Source of the DNA: Candidatus Phytoplasma phoenicium
Lineage (GTDB): Bacteria; Bacillota_I; Bacilli_A; Acholeplasmatales; Acholeplasmataceae
DNA: 12,994 bases
Assembly: GCF_001189415.1 (NCBI RefSeq)
Contig: NZ_JPSQ01000059.1
Span: 1-12,994 of the forward strand
Direction of reading: 5' to 3'
Within the stretch, counting starts at the first letter, position 1. Every line of letters starts with the position of its first letter. Below the pieces are notes generated by a model. That model saw nothing but the letters and a program-made list of their open reading frames with translations, had not been told where the DNA came from and made no database searches. Both the position numbers and the translations under genes were made by a program. Shown here in pieces: positions 1 through 6,928 of this stretch.

Positions 1-971
1 GCTTTAGCTGTCGCTATAAGTCCTGCGCTATCACCATCATAAGCAATGATAATTTGACGGCTTAAAGATTTTAATAACTTTATTTGTTGATGATTTAAAT
101 CAGTACCCATAACAGCCACTACATTTTTAAAACCAACTTGATAAAAAGATATAACATCGAAAAAACCCTCACATAAAATAATTTCTTGATGTTGTTTTAT
201 CTGCTTAGTATGTTCAAATAAACGATACAGTAAATTACCTTTTCGAAACAAAGAATTTTCTTTATTAAAAAGATATTTGTTAGAAATATTTCCTTTTTTT
301 TCAATCAAACGGCCAGCAAAACCAACTAGTAATCCTCGTTCATTAGTTAAAGGAAATATTAAACGATGACGAAAAAAATCATAATATTTATCTGTTTCTT
401 CTTGTTTTGCTACTACACCAGAAGCTAATAAATCTTTAGTTTGAAATCCTTTTTGCAGTAAATATTGAGTTAGAGCATTAGAATGATTATGAGCATATCC
501 TAAACCAAATTCTTCGATTAAATAATTATTTAATTTTCTTTCTTTCAATAAATATTCTTTTGTCGGATGTATAATATGAGGAGTTTTCAATATATATTTT
601 AAAGCTGCTTGAAAATATTTGTTTGTTTCTTGTAAAATTTGTTCAACAGGAGTTTGTTTCACAGTTTGGTGTTTTGTAGGTAAAAATAAATTGAATTGTT
701 GAGCTAGTTCTTTCAGCGCTTGTTCTTCGGAAATATTTTTAAATTGTCGATAAAATTTCAAAGGCGGACCACCTTTGCGACAAGACATACAAAAAGCAAG
801 ATTCTTTTCAGAAGAGACAGAAAAAGATGGATTTTTTTCCTGATGAAAAGGACATAAACCCATAAAATTTTTTCCTGTTTTTTTTAGGTTAATGTTTAAA
901 CTTATAACTAATTCATAAATAGGTATTTTTTGATCAAATTGTTTAATAAAATCTTTATTATTTGTTTTCAT
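1..971 (-). CDS. dnaG: DNA primase DnaG, N-terminal 323 residues (3' end outside window)
   Basis: DnaG makes the RNA primers for lagging-strand and origin DNA synthesis. The frame is open from the ATG at 971 to the window edge. The zinc-binding domain has the CHC2 ligands C40, H43, C61 and C64 (CPFHQEKNPSF, then CMSC), at the same numbers as in E. coli. The RNA-polymerase core follows, and the Toprim acidic residues are all present: E268 in CEGFFD, and D312 and D314 in AYDGDSAG. The C-terminal helicase-binding domain lies beyond the edge and cannot be judged. The gene starts 19 bases after the glyS stop without a clear Shine-Dalgarno, so it is probably translated from the ybeY-era-glyS transcript. 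In Firmicutes dnaG is followed by rpoD; that gene would be expected just left of this window. Phytoplasmas also carry dnaG copies in mobile units, but the intact motifs and housekeeping context here point to the chromosomal primase. Confidence 0.95.
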   Translation of the reverse strand, partial: MKTNNKDFIKQFDQKIPIYELVISLNINLKKTGKNFMGLCPFHQEKNPSFSVSSEKNLAFCMSCRKGGPPLKFYRQFKNISEEQALKELAQQFNLFLPTKHQTVKQTPVEQILQETNKYFQAALKYILKTPHIIHPTKEYLLKERKLNNYLIEEFGLGYAHNHSNALTQYLLQKGFQTKDLLASGVVAKQEETDKYYDFFRHRLIFPLTNERGLLVGFAGRLIEKKGNISNKYLFNKENSLFRKGNLLYRLFEHTKQIKQHQEIILCEGFFDVISFYQVGFKNVVAVMGTDLNHQQIKLLKSLSRQIIIAYDGDSAGLIATAK

Positions 972-990
972 ATTTTACTTTTTAAAATAT

Positions 991-2361
991 CTAAAAAAAA
1001 GTTTTTTTGTCGATATAACATTTAATATCATCAATAGCAATCCGTTTTTGTTTCAAGGTATCTCGTTCTCGAATCGTAACTGTGTCATCTTGTAAAGTTT
1101 GTTGATCAATAGTACAACAAAATGGAGTTCCTATTAAATCTTGTTTTCGGTATCTTTTTCCAATACTATGTTTTTCATCATAATCTACTTCAAAATACGA
1201 ACATAAACTTTTTCTTAATAATTTTGCTTTTTGACCATGTTCTTTTTTTAAAAGAGGTAAAATAGCAATTTTATAAGGAGATAAAAAAGGATGAAGTTTT
1301 AAAAAAGTCCTTGTAGTAGAATTACTTAAGGGTTCTTCTTTTAAAGCATTAATAATAATGGCTAAAAAAAATCTTTCAACACCTAATGAAGGTTCAATAA
1401 CGTAAGGCCAATATTTTTCTTTACTTAATGCATCAAAATATTGTAAATCTTGTTTTGAATGTTTTTGATGTGTTTTTAAATCAAAATCAGTGCGCGAAGC
1501 AATTCCCCATAATTCATCCCATCCCCAAGGAAAACGAAATAAAATATCAGTAGTAGCATTAGAATAATGACTTAACTCATTATTGGTATGTTCTTTAAAT
1601 CGTAAATTTTCCAAAGTAAAACCTAATTGAAATAAAAAATTATAAACATAGTCTTTCCAAAACACAAACCATTCTTGATATTGTGACGGATGACAAAAAA
1701 ATTCTAATTCCATCTGCTCAAATTCACAAGTGCGAAAAATAAAATTACCTGGAGTGATTTCATTACGAAATGATTTGCCAATTTGTCCAACACCAAAAGG
1801 TATTTTTTTACGTGTAGTATTTAAAATATTTTTAAAATTAATAAAAATACCTTGACAAGTTTCAGGTCGTAAATATAAAGGTTTGTTTTTATCAATAACA
1901 ACACCTTGATGAGTTTTGAATAATAAATTAAACTCTTTAACAGGTGACCACTCTCGGGTTCCTAAAATTTGATGGTCAATTAAGTATTGTGTCATTTGTT
2001 GAAAAGTTAATTGATTAACATCTATTGCAGGATTATGTTCTTGAATCAACTTATCAGCACGGTAACGTTTGTTATTTGTTTTATTTTCTGCTAAAGGATC
2101 AATAAAACAATTTAAATGACCTGAAGCTTGCCAAACTTGAGAATTTAATAAAATAGAACTATCCAATAAAAGATTATATTCGTTTTCTTGAAAAAATTTT
2201 TTAATCCAAGCTTTTTTAATATTTTGTTTTAGCAAACTTCCTAAAGGTCCGTAATCGAAACTATTTGCTAAACCCCCATAAATTTCGCTATTTGGAAACA
2301 CGAAACCATATTGTTTAGCAAAAGAAATGATTTCTTTTAAAGATTTGTTATTATTTTGCAT
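991..2361 (-). CDS. glyS: Glycyl-tRNA synthetase, single-subunit (alpha2 dimer) type
   Basis: This cytoplasmic class II aminoacyl-tRNA synthetase attaches glycine to tRNA-Gly. The protein is 456 residues from the ATG at 2361. Near the N-terminus is the family signature FVFPNSEIYGGLANSFDYGP (motif 1 region). RPETCQGIF lies around 165-173, motif 2 FRNEITPGNFIFR around 198-210, the substrate loop with GWDELWGIASRTDFDL around 280-296, and motif 3 GVERFFLA around 327-334. The C-terminal 95 residues form the anticodon-binding domain. RPETCQGIF has Cys where Ala is usual. An in-frame TTG at 2382 would add seven residues, but ATG 2361 fits the family N-terminus better; neither start has a strong Shine-Dalgarno. 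Length is normal for the bacterial alpha2 form. It sits between era and dnaG, where Bacillus has the unrelated two-subunit glyQS and Staphylococcus the alpha2 enzyme. Confidence 0.97.
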   Translation of the reverse strand: MQNNNKSLKEIISFAKQYGFVFPNSEIYGGLANSFDYGPLGSLLKQNIKKAWIKKFFQENEYNLLLDSSILLNSQVWQASGHLNCFIDPLAENKTNNKRYRADKLIQEHNPAIDVNQLTFQQMTQYLIDHQILGTREWSPVKEFNLLFKTHQGVVIDKNKPLYLRPETCQGIFINFKNILNTTRKKIPFGVGQIGKSFRNEITPGNFIFRTCEFEQMELEFFCHPSQYQEWFVFWKDYVYNFLFQLGFTLENLRFKEHTNNELSHYSNATTDILFRFPWGWDELWGIASRTDFDLKTHQKHSKQDLQYFDALSKEKYWPYVIEPSLGVERFFLAIIINALKEEPLSNSTTRTFLKLHPFLSPYKIAILPLLKKEHGQKAKLLRKSLCSYFEVDYDEKHSIGKRYRKQDLIGTPFCCTIDQQTLQDDTVTIRERDTLKQKRIAIDDIKCYIDKKTFF

Positions 2362-2440
2362 ATTTATTCTTTTTTTATCCAACTTACTATTATTTTGTCA
2401 ATTTTTTTCATTTTAAAATAATATTTTTTCAAAATTTTTA

Positions 2441-3304
2441 CTATTTTTTATTTTTATTACGTTTTTTTTTAACTTTAACCCATAAATTAAGATAAATATG
2501 CATATTCAAAATCTTATTAATATCTCGTCTAGCTTCAATTCCAATTCTTTTTAAATTATGACCTTTTTTTCCAATTAAAATTTGTTTATGATTATCTTTA
2601 TCTACCATGATAATCACAGTAATTTCTATTATTGAAGGATAATTTTCCTTTTTTTTGATATTTTCTACTAATATTTTGCATAAATGAGGAATTTCTTTAT
2701 GAATATAAAACAAAATTTTTTCACGAACTAAATCAGCAATTAAACTTTCGCGCGAAAGAGTTGTAATAGTATTTTTAGAAAAATAAGATTCTCCTTCGGG
2801 TACAAAAAAAAGAATTTGTTGTTTTAAAATATCTATATTTTTTTTTGCGAAAGAGGATACAGGCACCACAGCATCGAAAGTAAACTTTTTTAGATAACTT
2901 AAAATAATGCTATCAATAGCCATTTTACTTTTTAAAAGATCAATTTTATTTATAACCAAAATGACTTTTTTTTTATATTGTTGTAAAAAATTTAAAATTT
3001 TTTGTTCTAAAAAACTACATTTTTGTTCAACCACTAACAATACAATATCAATATTTTCAATATCTCTTAAAGTACAATAATCTATTTTTTGAAAAAAAAC
3101 ATTTTTTTGTAAATGAATACCAGGTGTATCTTTGAAAACTAATTGATAATCAACTGCATGACAAATACCTGTAATATAACTCCGTGTTGTTTGTTTTTTT
3201 GAACTTGTAATAGAAATTTTTTTTTGCACCAATGAATTTAATAAAGTTGACTTTCCAACATTTGTTTTGCCTATCATTGTAATAAAACCAGATTTAAAAC
3301 CCAC
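2441..3304 (-). CDS. era: GTPase Era, 30S ribosome assembly factor
   Basis: Era binds the 3' end of 16S rRNA during 30S subunit maturation and couples GTP hydrolysis to release. The 287-residue protein has an Era-type G domain: P-loop GKTNVGKS at 12-19, switch I KQTTRS at 37-42, G3 DTPG at 59-62, G4 NKID at 119-122 and G5 VSS at 149-151. The C-terminal KH domain carries the RNA-binding loop IGKKG at 244-248 and ends in a lysine/arginine-rich tail. The start is GTG at 3304, chosen because AAAGGA lies 10 bases upstream and the resulting N-terminus (MGFKSGFITMIG) fits the family; no ATG is better placed. The gene follows ybeY after 46 bases that contain a small stem-loop abutting the ribosome binding site. 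Bacillus also has ybeY and era as near neighbours, and both act in rRNA maturation. Confidence 0.96.
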   Translation of the reverse strand: MGFKSGFITMIGKTNVGKSTLLNSLVQKKISITSSKKQTTRSYITGICHAVDYQLVFKDTPGIHLQKNVFFQKIDYCTLRDIENIDIVLLVVEQKCSFLEQKILNFLQQYKKKVILVINKIDLLKSKMAIDSIILSYLKKFTFDAVVPVSSFAKKNIDILKQQILFFVPEGESYFSKNTITTLSRESLIADLVREKILFYIHKEIPHLCKILVENIKKKENYPSIIEITVIIMVDKDNHKQILIGKKGHNLKRIGIEARRDINKILNMHIYLNLWVKVKKKRNKNKK

Positions 3305-3314
3305 TTTTTTGGTA

Positions 3315-3336
3315 TCCTTTCAACGAAATTGTTGAA
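3315..3336 (-). promoter_or_regulatory. Stem-loop joined to the era ribosome binding site
   Basis: On the minus strand TTCAAC, a six-base loop AATTTC, and GTTGAA form a perfect 6-bp hairpin at 3319-3336. Its 3' arm runs directly into AAAGGA (3315-3320), the Shine-Dalgarno for the GTG start of era at 3304, and the two share bases at 3319-3320. This arrangement could tune access to the site or simply space ybeY and era. There is no U-tract, so it is not a terminator. The structure is seen in sequence; a role is inference. Confidence 0.4.
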
Positions 3337-3350
3337 TACTTTAGATTTCA

Positions 3351-3767
3351 CTATTTTACATTCAAATTATATTTTAATAAGATTTGTTCCTTCAATTGTA
3401 ACATTCTTTGTAACTTTTCTTCAGTATTATGAGTATAACCTTTTAAATGAAAATATCCATGTAAAGCTAAAAAAGCTACTTCTCTATTAATACTATGTCC
3501 ATATAAAATAGCTTGTTCATAAGCCTTTGGTAAAGCAATAAAAACATCACCCAAAGAATCATCATCTTCTATATCATTCACAAAAGTTAAAACATCTGTG
3601 GGAAAATTTTTATAACAATAATAATCATTCATTTTTTGCATTTGTTCATTAGAAATAAAAATCAAATGAAAAAGTTTAGTTTCTTGTAAAGAAGTAAAAA
3701 TCGATAACAACATTTTTTTTAAATGTAAAATATTTTGTTTCGTATGATTATGTATTTTAATGATCAT
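3351..3767 (-). CDS. ybeY: Endoribonuclease YbeY, rRNA maturation factor
   Basis: YbeY is a single-domain metalloprotein needed for 16S rRNA 3' end maturation and 70S ribosome quality control. The 138-residue product is slightly shorter than the usual 150 or so. It has the family motif PTDVLTF at 56-62, LGDVFIALP at 72-80 and the zinc site HGYFHLKGYTH, with ligands H103, H107 and H113. The usual GYDH is GYTH here, so a normally conserved Asp is replaced while all three His remain. The start is ATG at 3767. No good Shine-Dalgarno precedes it, but an extended -10 box lies about 40 bases upstream, so the leader is short. It appears to be the first gene of ybeY-era-glyS-dnaG. Both YbeY and Era act on the 16S rRNA 3' end, which fits their adjacency. 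Confidence 0.93.
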   Translation of the reverse strand: MIIKIHNHTKQNILHLKKMLLSIFTSLQETKLFHLIFISNEQMQKMNDYYCYKNFPTDVLTFVNDIEDDDSLGDVFIALPKAYEQAILYGHSINREVAFLALHGYFHLKGYTHNTEEKLQRMLQLKEQILLKYNLNVK

Positions 3768-3806
3768 AATATTAAATTTTCAATAACTCTCTAATTTAAA
3801 TATCGT

Positions 3807-3815
3807 ATAATATCA
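3807..3815 (-). promoter_or_regulatory. Extended -10 promoter for ybeY-era-glyS-dnaG
   Basis: On the minus strand TGATATTAT gives an extended -10 element (TGnTATTAT, one mismatch from TATAAT), ending about 40 bases before the ybeY ATG. No convincing -35 box lies at 16-18 bases, which is tolerable for extended -10 promoters. It lies just downstream of the rpsU terminator, where a new transcript would have to begin. Confidence 0.4.
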
Positions 3816-3889
3816 AGAATAATTACAAAAAAATCTTTTACACAACGAAAATATAATGATCTTAAAAACTTTTTAACAATTAAAATATT

Positions 3890-3930
3890 TGTAAAAAAAC
3901 AAAAAAGCACCTTTAAAAATGAAGCTGCTT
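3890..3930 (-). terminator. Intrinsic terminator after rpsU
   Basis: On the minus strand AAGCAGCTT pairs with AAGGTGCTT through eight base pairs and one internal G:G mismatch, around an 8-base loop. A U-rich tail (TTTTTTGTTTTTTT) follows at 3893-3906. The hairpin starts about 30 bases after the rpsU stop. It is the best terminator in the window and separates rpsU from ybeY. Confidence 0.75.
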
Positions 3931-3959
3931 ATTTTTGTTATTTTTTTAAAAATTAATTT

Positions 3960-4133
3960 TTAGTATTTTCTATTTTTAAGAATTTTTTTGCGATTTTTTC
4001 TCTCTGTGCTTGGTTTAATATAATACTCTTTTTTACGAGCTTGTGTTAAATTACCTGATTTAGAAACATCACGTTTAAAACGTCGTAATGTTTCATCAAT
4101 ATTTTCTTCTTTACGAACCACAGTTTTAGGCAT
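3960..4133 (-). CDS. rpsU: 30S ribosomal protein S21
   Basis: S21 is a small basic protein of the 30S platform, near the anti-Shine-Dalgarno end of 16S rRNA, and assists initiation. The 57-residue product starts [21 protein letters not shown] and continues through the family block [19 protein letters not shown], with a lysine/arginine-rich tail. It lines up over its whole length with Firmicutes S21. I chose ATG 4133 because AAGGAG at 4145-4150 lies 11 bases upstream. A longer reading from the GTG at 4145 would begin inside that Shine-Dalgarno, so it is rejected. The gene has its own promoter and terminator, so it looks monocistronic. In Bacillus rpsU lies several genes upstream of ybeY; here it directly precedes it. 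Confidence 0.96.
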   Translation of the reverse strand: MPKTVVRKEENIDETLRRFKRDVSKSGNLTQARKKEYYIKPSTERKNRKKILKNRKY

Positions 4134-4144
4134 TTGTATCAACA

Positions 4145-4150
4145 CTCCTT
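4145..4150 (-). promoter_or_regulatory. Strong ribosome binding site of rpsU
   Basis: AAGGAG on the minus strand lies 11 bases before ATG 4133. It rules out the GTG at 4145 and TTG at 4142 as starts, because they overlap or touch it. Confidence 0.75.
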
Positions 4151-4223
4151 TTTTTATATTTTTTTACTAAGATATCTTGTAAACATTAATAGATAAAAAA
4201 AACAATTTTTATTATGTAAACAC

Positions 4224-4252
4224 ATTGTATCATAAAAATGAATAATTTTAAA
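4224..4252 (-). promoter_or_regulatory. rpsU promoter with extended -10
   Basis: On the minus strand TACAAT (4224-4229) is preceded by TG one base away, giving TGATACAAT. A weak -35, TTTAAA (4247-4252), lies 17 bases upstream. It is about 90 bases before the rpsU start and gives this ribosomal protein gene its own transcript. Confidence 0.55.
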
Positions 4253-4266
4253 AATAAAAAATTATT
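4241..4266 (-). terminator. AT-only dyad at the end of the lon-secG transcript
   Basis: On the minus strand AATAATTTT and AAAATTATT form a perfect 9-bp dyad with an 8-base loop. It includes the TAA stop of the SecG-like gene and is followed by CATTTTTATG. The stem has no G:C pair and would be weak, and the dyad overlaps the -35 region of the rpsU promoter. It could be a leaky terminator or chance in AT-rich DNA. Confidence 0.3.
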
Positions 4267-4483
4267 TTTTTAATACAATAAAAGAGTGAAAAAACAATAA
4301 AAAAACTAAACCAAATACAATGCAATTTAAAAAAATTTCAGATTTAGGAGTTTTATAATTACCATATTGTTCGGCAAAGGAATCTATAACATTTTTTTCA
4401 GACGTAAATATAACTATAAAAACAATTAAAATACAATTTATATATAACAACCATGTAGGTAAATTAAACATTATAAAAATCAT
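4262..4483 (-). CDS. Small two-helix membrane protein, probable SecG-like translocon subunit
   Basis: The 73-residue product has two predicted transmembrane helices (about 8-27 and 50-71) joined by a polar loop, with no signal peptide. Length and layout fit SecG, the accessory subunit of SecYEG that helps the SecA motor move proteins across the membrane. The loop segment SFAEQYGNYKTPKSE resembles the conserved AEQLFGK... stretch of Bacillus SecG that leads into helix 2, but the glycine-rich part before it is missing. The ATG at 4483 has AAGGA six bases upstream, and that site overlaps the lon stop codon, so translation is probably coupled to lon. A second ATG at 4471 would remove four residues. 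The SecG assignment rests on topology, size and a short motif. A small unrelated membrane protein is the main alternative. Confidence 0.6.
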   Translation of the reverse strand: MIFIMFNLPTWLLYINCILIVFIVIFTSEKNVIDSFAEQYGNYKTPKSEIFLNCIVFGLVFLLFFHSFIVLKK

Positions 4484-4485
4484 TA

Positions 4486-4495
4486 TCCTTCCTTA
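4486..4495 (-). promoter_or_regulatory. Shine-Dalgarno of the secG-like gene overlapping the lon stop
   Basis: Two overlapping AAGGA copies (4490-4494 and 4486-4490) precede ATG 4483 by six and two bases. The first shares bases with the TAA stop of lon (4493-4495), a typical arrangement for coupled translation. Confidence 0.6.
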
Positions 4496-6892
4496 GACAA
4501 ATACTTTGCCAAAAACATCATTGGCATTTTCCACAGTTACAATTTCTAATTTATCAAGAACTTCTTTAGGAATATCTTCGATATCTTTCAAATTATCTTT
4601 AGGAATAAAAATAGTATTTAAACCACTACGATTAGCCGCAATAGCTTTTTCTTTTAAACCACCAATAGCTAAAACAGAACCACGTAAAGTAATTTCACCT
4701 GTCATACCGATATCTTTACGAACCATTTTACCCTTAATAACTGAAAAAATAGAAGTAGCAATTGTAACACCAGCTGAAGGGCCATCTTTAGGTACAGCTC
4801 CTTCTAAAAAATGAATATGAAAATCATTTTTATCAAAAATATCATAATCAATTCCTAAATTATCAGCATTGGCTTTTAAAAAACTAAAAGCAGTGAAAGC
4901 ACTTTCTTCTAAGATTTTACCTAAATATCCAGTTAAAACTAACTTACCGCTTCCCTTATAACAAGTTACTTCAACAGGTAAAATATCACCTCCAAAAGAA
5001 GTATAAGCAAGACCATTGACTACACCGATTTGATCTTTTTTGTTAGCTAACAAATGTTGATAAACAACTTTACCTAAAAATTGTTCTACATTGTCTTTGG
5101 TAATATGCATTGAAGATACTTTATTAATTAAAATTTCTTTAACTGCTTTACGTATTAAAGTAGCAATATATTTATTTAAATTTCTCACTCCAGCTTCTTT
5201 TGTATAAAAACGCGTAATATAAAGTAATACTTCGTCATCAATAATAAATTGTTCGTTTGTAATACCATGTTCTTTTAGTTGTTTAGGTAATAAATGTTCT
5301 TTAGCAATAATTTGTTTATCTTGTTCTGTATATGAGTTTAATTCAATAATTTCTAAACGATCTTTCAATGGTTCCGATATAGTACTTAAATCATTAGCAG
5401 TAGCAACAAACAAAACTTTTGATAAATCAAAAGGTTCAGATAAATAAAGATCAACAAAATTTTTATTTTGTTTAGGATCTAATACTTCCAGTAAAGAAGC
5501 TCCTGGATCATATTGTATATTGCTGATTAATTTGTCAATTTCATCTAATAAAAAAACAGGATTAGCAACACTCACATCTTTTAAACCATTTAAAATACGT
5601 CCTGGCATTGCTCCAACATAAGTACGTCGATGTCCTTTAATTTCACTTTCTTCTTTGAGTCCACCTAATGATTGTTTTACGAATTTACGACCTAAGGATT
5701 CTGCAATTGAAATAGCTAAAGTAGTTTTACCTACGCCTGGAGGACCAACCAAACACAAAATAGTTGGAGGATTTTGTTTTGTCATAATTTTGACAGCCGC
5801 ATATTCCACAATACGTTCTTTGGCTTTAATCAAACCATAATGATTTTTTTCTAAAACCATTTGAATTTTCGATAAATCATTAATATCTTTACTGTATTTT
5901 CCCCATGGCAAAGAAATTAAAAATTCTAAATAATTACGAATCACAAAAGAATCAGCTACAGAAGAAGAAATTGTTTGATAACGTGACAATTCTTGTAAAG
6001 CTTTTTCTTTTATTGCTTTTGGTATACGTAAATCATTAATTTTATTTCTTAATTCTTCTATCTCTTCTTCTTTTTTAACTTTATCTCCTAATTCATTTTG
6101 AATTGCACGCATTTTTTCTCTTAAATAAAATTCTTTTTGATTTTCATCAATACTACGTTTAACTTCTAAATTGATTTTATCTTCAATTTCGGCAATTTTC
6201 AATATCGTTTGAATATCTTGTAAAATATAAAATAATCTCTTATTAAGGTTTGATTCTTTTAAATATTTATATTTATGTTTTTCTTCAATTCTTAAAGCAA
6301 AAATAATTAAATCAGCTGCTTTCTCAGTGGTAATGCCGTCTTTAATTTGTTCTAAAAAAAAGGTTTCAGACACTAATAAAATTTGATTAATATTACTTAT
6401 TATTTTTTGAATAATTAACTTAATTAAAATTTGTTCTTCTTGCGCATCATTAGAAATAGTAGTTATTTCTTTGTATTTGACCATATATAAATCATTATTT
6501 TTAGTAATTTGTTGTGCTTTAATTCTTTTTAAAATACGAAATTCTACTTTTTGAAAATTTTTATGATTAGTAGAAACCAAAATTTTTGCTAAAACTCCGT
6601 ATTTTTCTATATGAGCGATATCTGGTTCTTCTTGTAAAAAATTTTTTTGTAATAAAATAATAACATAAGAATTTTGTTTTTGTACTGAATGTGTTAAGGC
6701 ATTAATAGAAAAAGTACGACCAACTTCAATAATCATATCATTAAAAGGAATAGGTGTAATATTGCCTCTAATGATTACTGCCGATAATTTTTCTGGAATA
6801 GTTTCCATTTTTGGTGTATTTTTTGTATTCATATCTTTTTCACATCCTTCATGTATTGAATTCAATTCTGATATATTTAACTTTTTATTCAT
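4493..6892 (-). CDS. lon: ATP-dependent protease Lon (LonA, family S16)
   Basis: Lon is a soluble homo-hexameric AAA+ protease that degrades misfolded and short-lived regulatory proteins. From ATG 6892 it has 799 residues. It has an N-terminal substrate-binding domain, a long coiled-coil-rich helical region (about 200-330), Walker A GPPGVGKT at 383-390, Walker B LLDEID with D450 and E451, and a C-terminal protease domain. The catalytic dyad is S706 in PKDGPSAG and K749 in GGLKEKAIAA, spaced 43 residues as in E. coli. ATG 6892 is preferred over an in-frame TTG at 6898 because GGGTGA ends six bases before it. The motifs sit about 27 residues later than in E. coli, because of an N-terminal extension. 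An internal ATG at 6832 with AAGGA 12 bases upstream could give a shorter form. The gene follows tig by 36 bases. Confidence 0.97.
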   Translation of the reverse strand: MNKKLNISELNSIHEGCEKDMNTKNTPKMETIPEKLSAVIIRGNITPIPFNDMIIEVGRTFSINALTHSVQKQNSYVIILLQKNFLQEEPDIAHIEKYGVLAKILVSTNHKNFQKVEFRILKRIKAQQITKNNDLYMVKYKEITTISNDAQEEQILIKLIIQKIISNINQILLVSETFFLEQIKDGITTEKAADLIIFALRIEEKHKYKYLKESNLNKRLFYILQDIQTILKIAEIEDKINLEVKRSIDENQKEFYLREKMRAIQNELGDKVKKEEEIEELRNKINDLRIPKAIKEKALQELSRYQTISSSVADSFVIRNYLEFLISLPWGKYSKDINDLSKIQMVLEKNHYGLIKAKERIVEYAAVKIMTKQNPPTILCLVGPPGVGKTTLAISIAESLGRKFVKQSLGGLKEESEIKGHRRTYVGAMPGRILNGLKDVSVANPVFLLDEIDKLISNIQYDPGASLLEVLDPKQNKNFVDLYLSEPFDLSKVLFVATANDLSTISEPLKDRLEIIELNSYTEQDKQIIAKEHLLPKQLKEHGITNEQFIIDDEVLLYITRFYTKEAGVRNLNKYIATLIRKAVKEILINKVSSMHITKDNVEQFLGKVVYQHLLANKKDQIGVVNGLAYTSFGGDILPVEVTCYKGSGKLVLTGYLGKILEESAFTAFSFLKANADNLGIDYDIFDKNDFHIHFLEGAVPKDGPSAGVTIATSIFSVIKGKMVRKDIGMTGEITLRGSVLAIGGLKEKAIAANRSGLNTIFIPKDNLKDIEDIPKEVLDKLEIVTVENANDVFGKVFV

Positions 6893-6898
6893 AATCAA

Positions 6899-6904
6899 TC
6901 ACCC
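6899..6904 (-). promoter_or_regulatory. Ribosome binding site deciding the lon start
   Basis: GGGTGA on the minus strand ends six bases before ATG 6892. The alternative TTG at 6898 directly abuts it and so could not use it. It lies in the short tig-lon spacer. Confidence 0.5.
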
Positions 6905-6928
6905 ACTAACTTGTTGAAACATGGAACA

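Noticed and set aside
1..971. dnaG as a copy from a phytoplasma potential mobile unit
   Set aside because: Mobile-unit dnaG copies travel with dnaB, tmk, himA, ssb or tra genes. Here the neighbours are housekeeping genes in conserved order and all catalytic residues are present.
4506..4814. Plus-strand open frame of about 100 codons inside lon
   Set aside because: It lies antisense to the conserved Lon protease domain, has no ribosome binding site and no recognisable motif; it follows from the codon pattern of lon.
5655..5840. Plus-strand open frame of about 60 codons inside lon
   Set aside because: Antisense to the Walker A region of Lon; an opposite-strand shadow of a strongly conserved gene.
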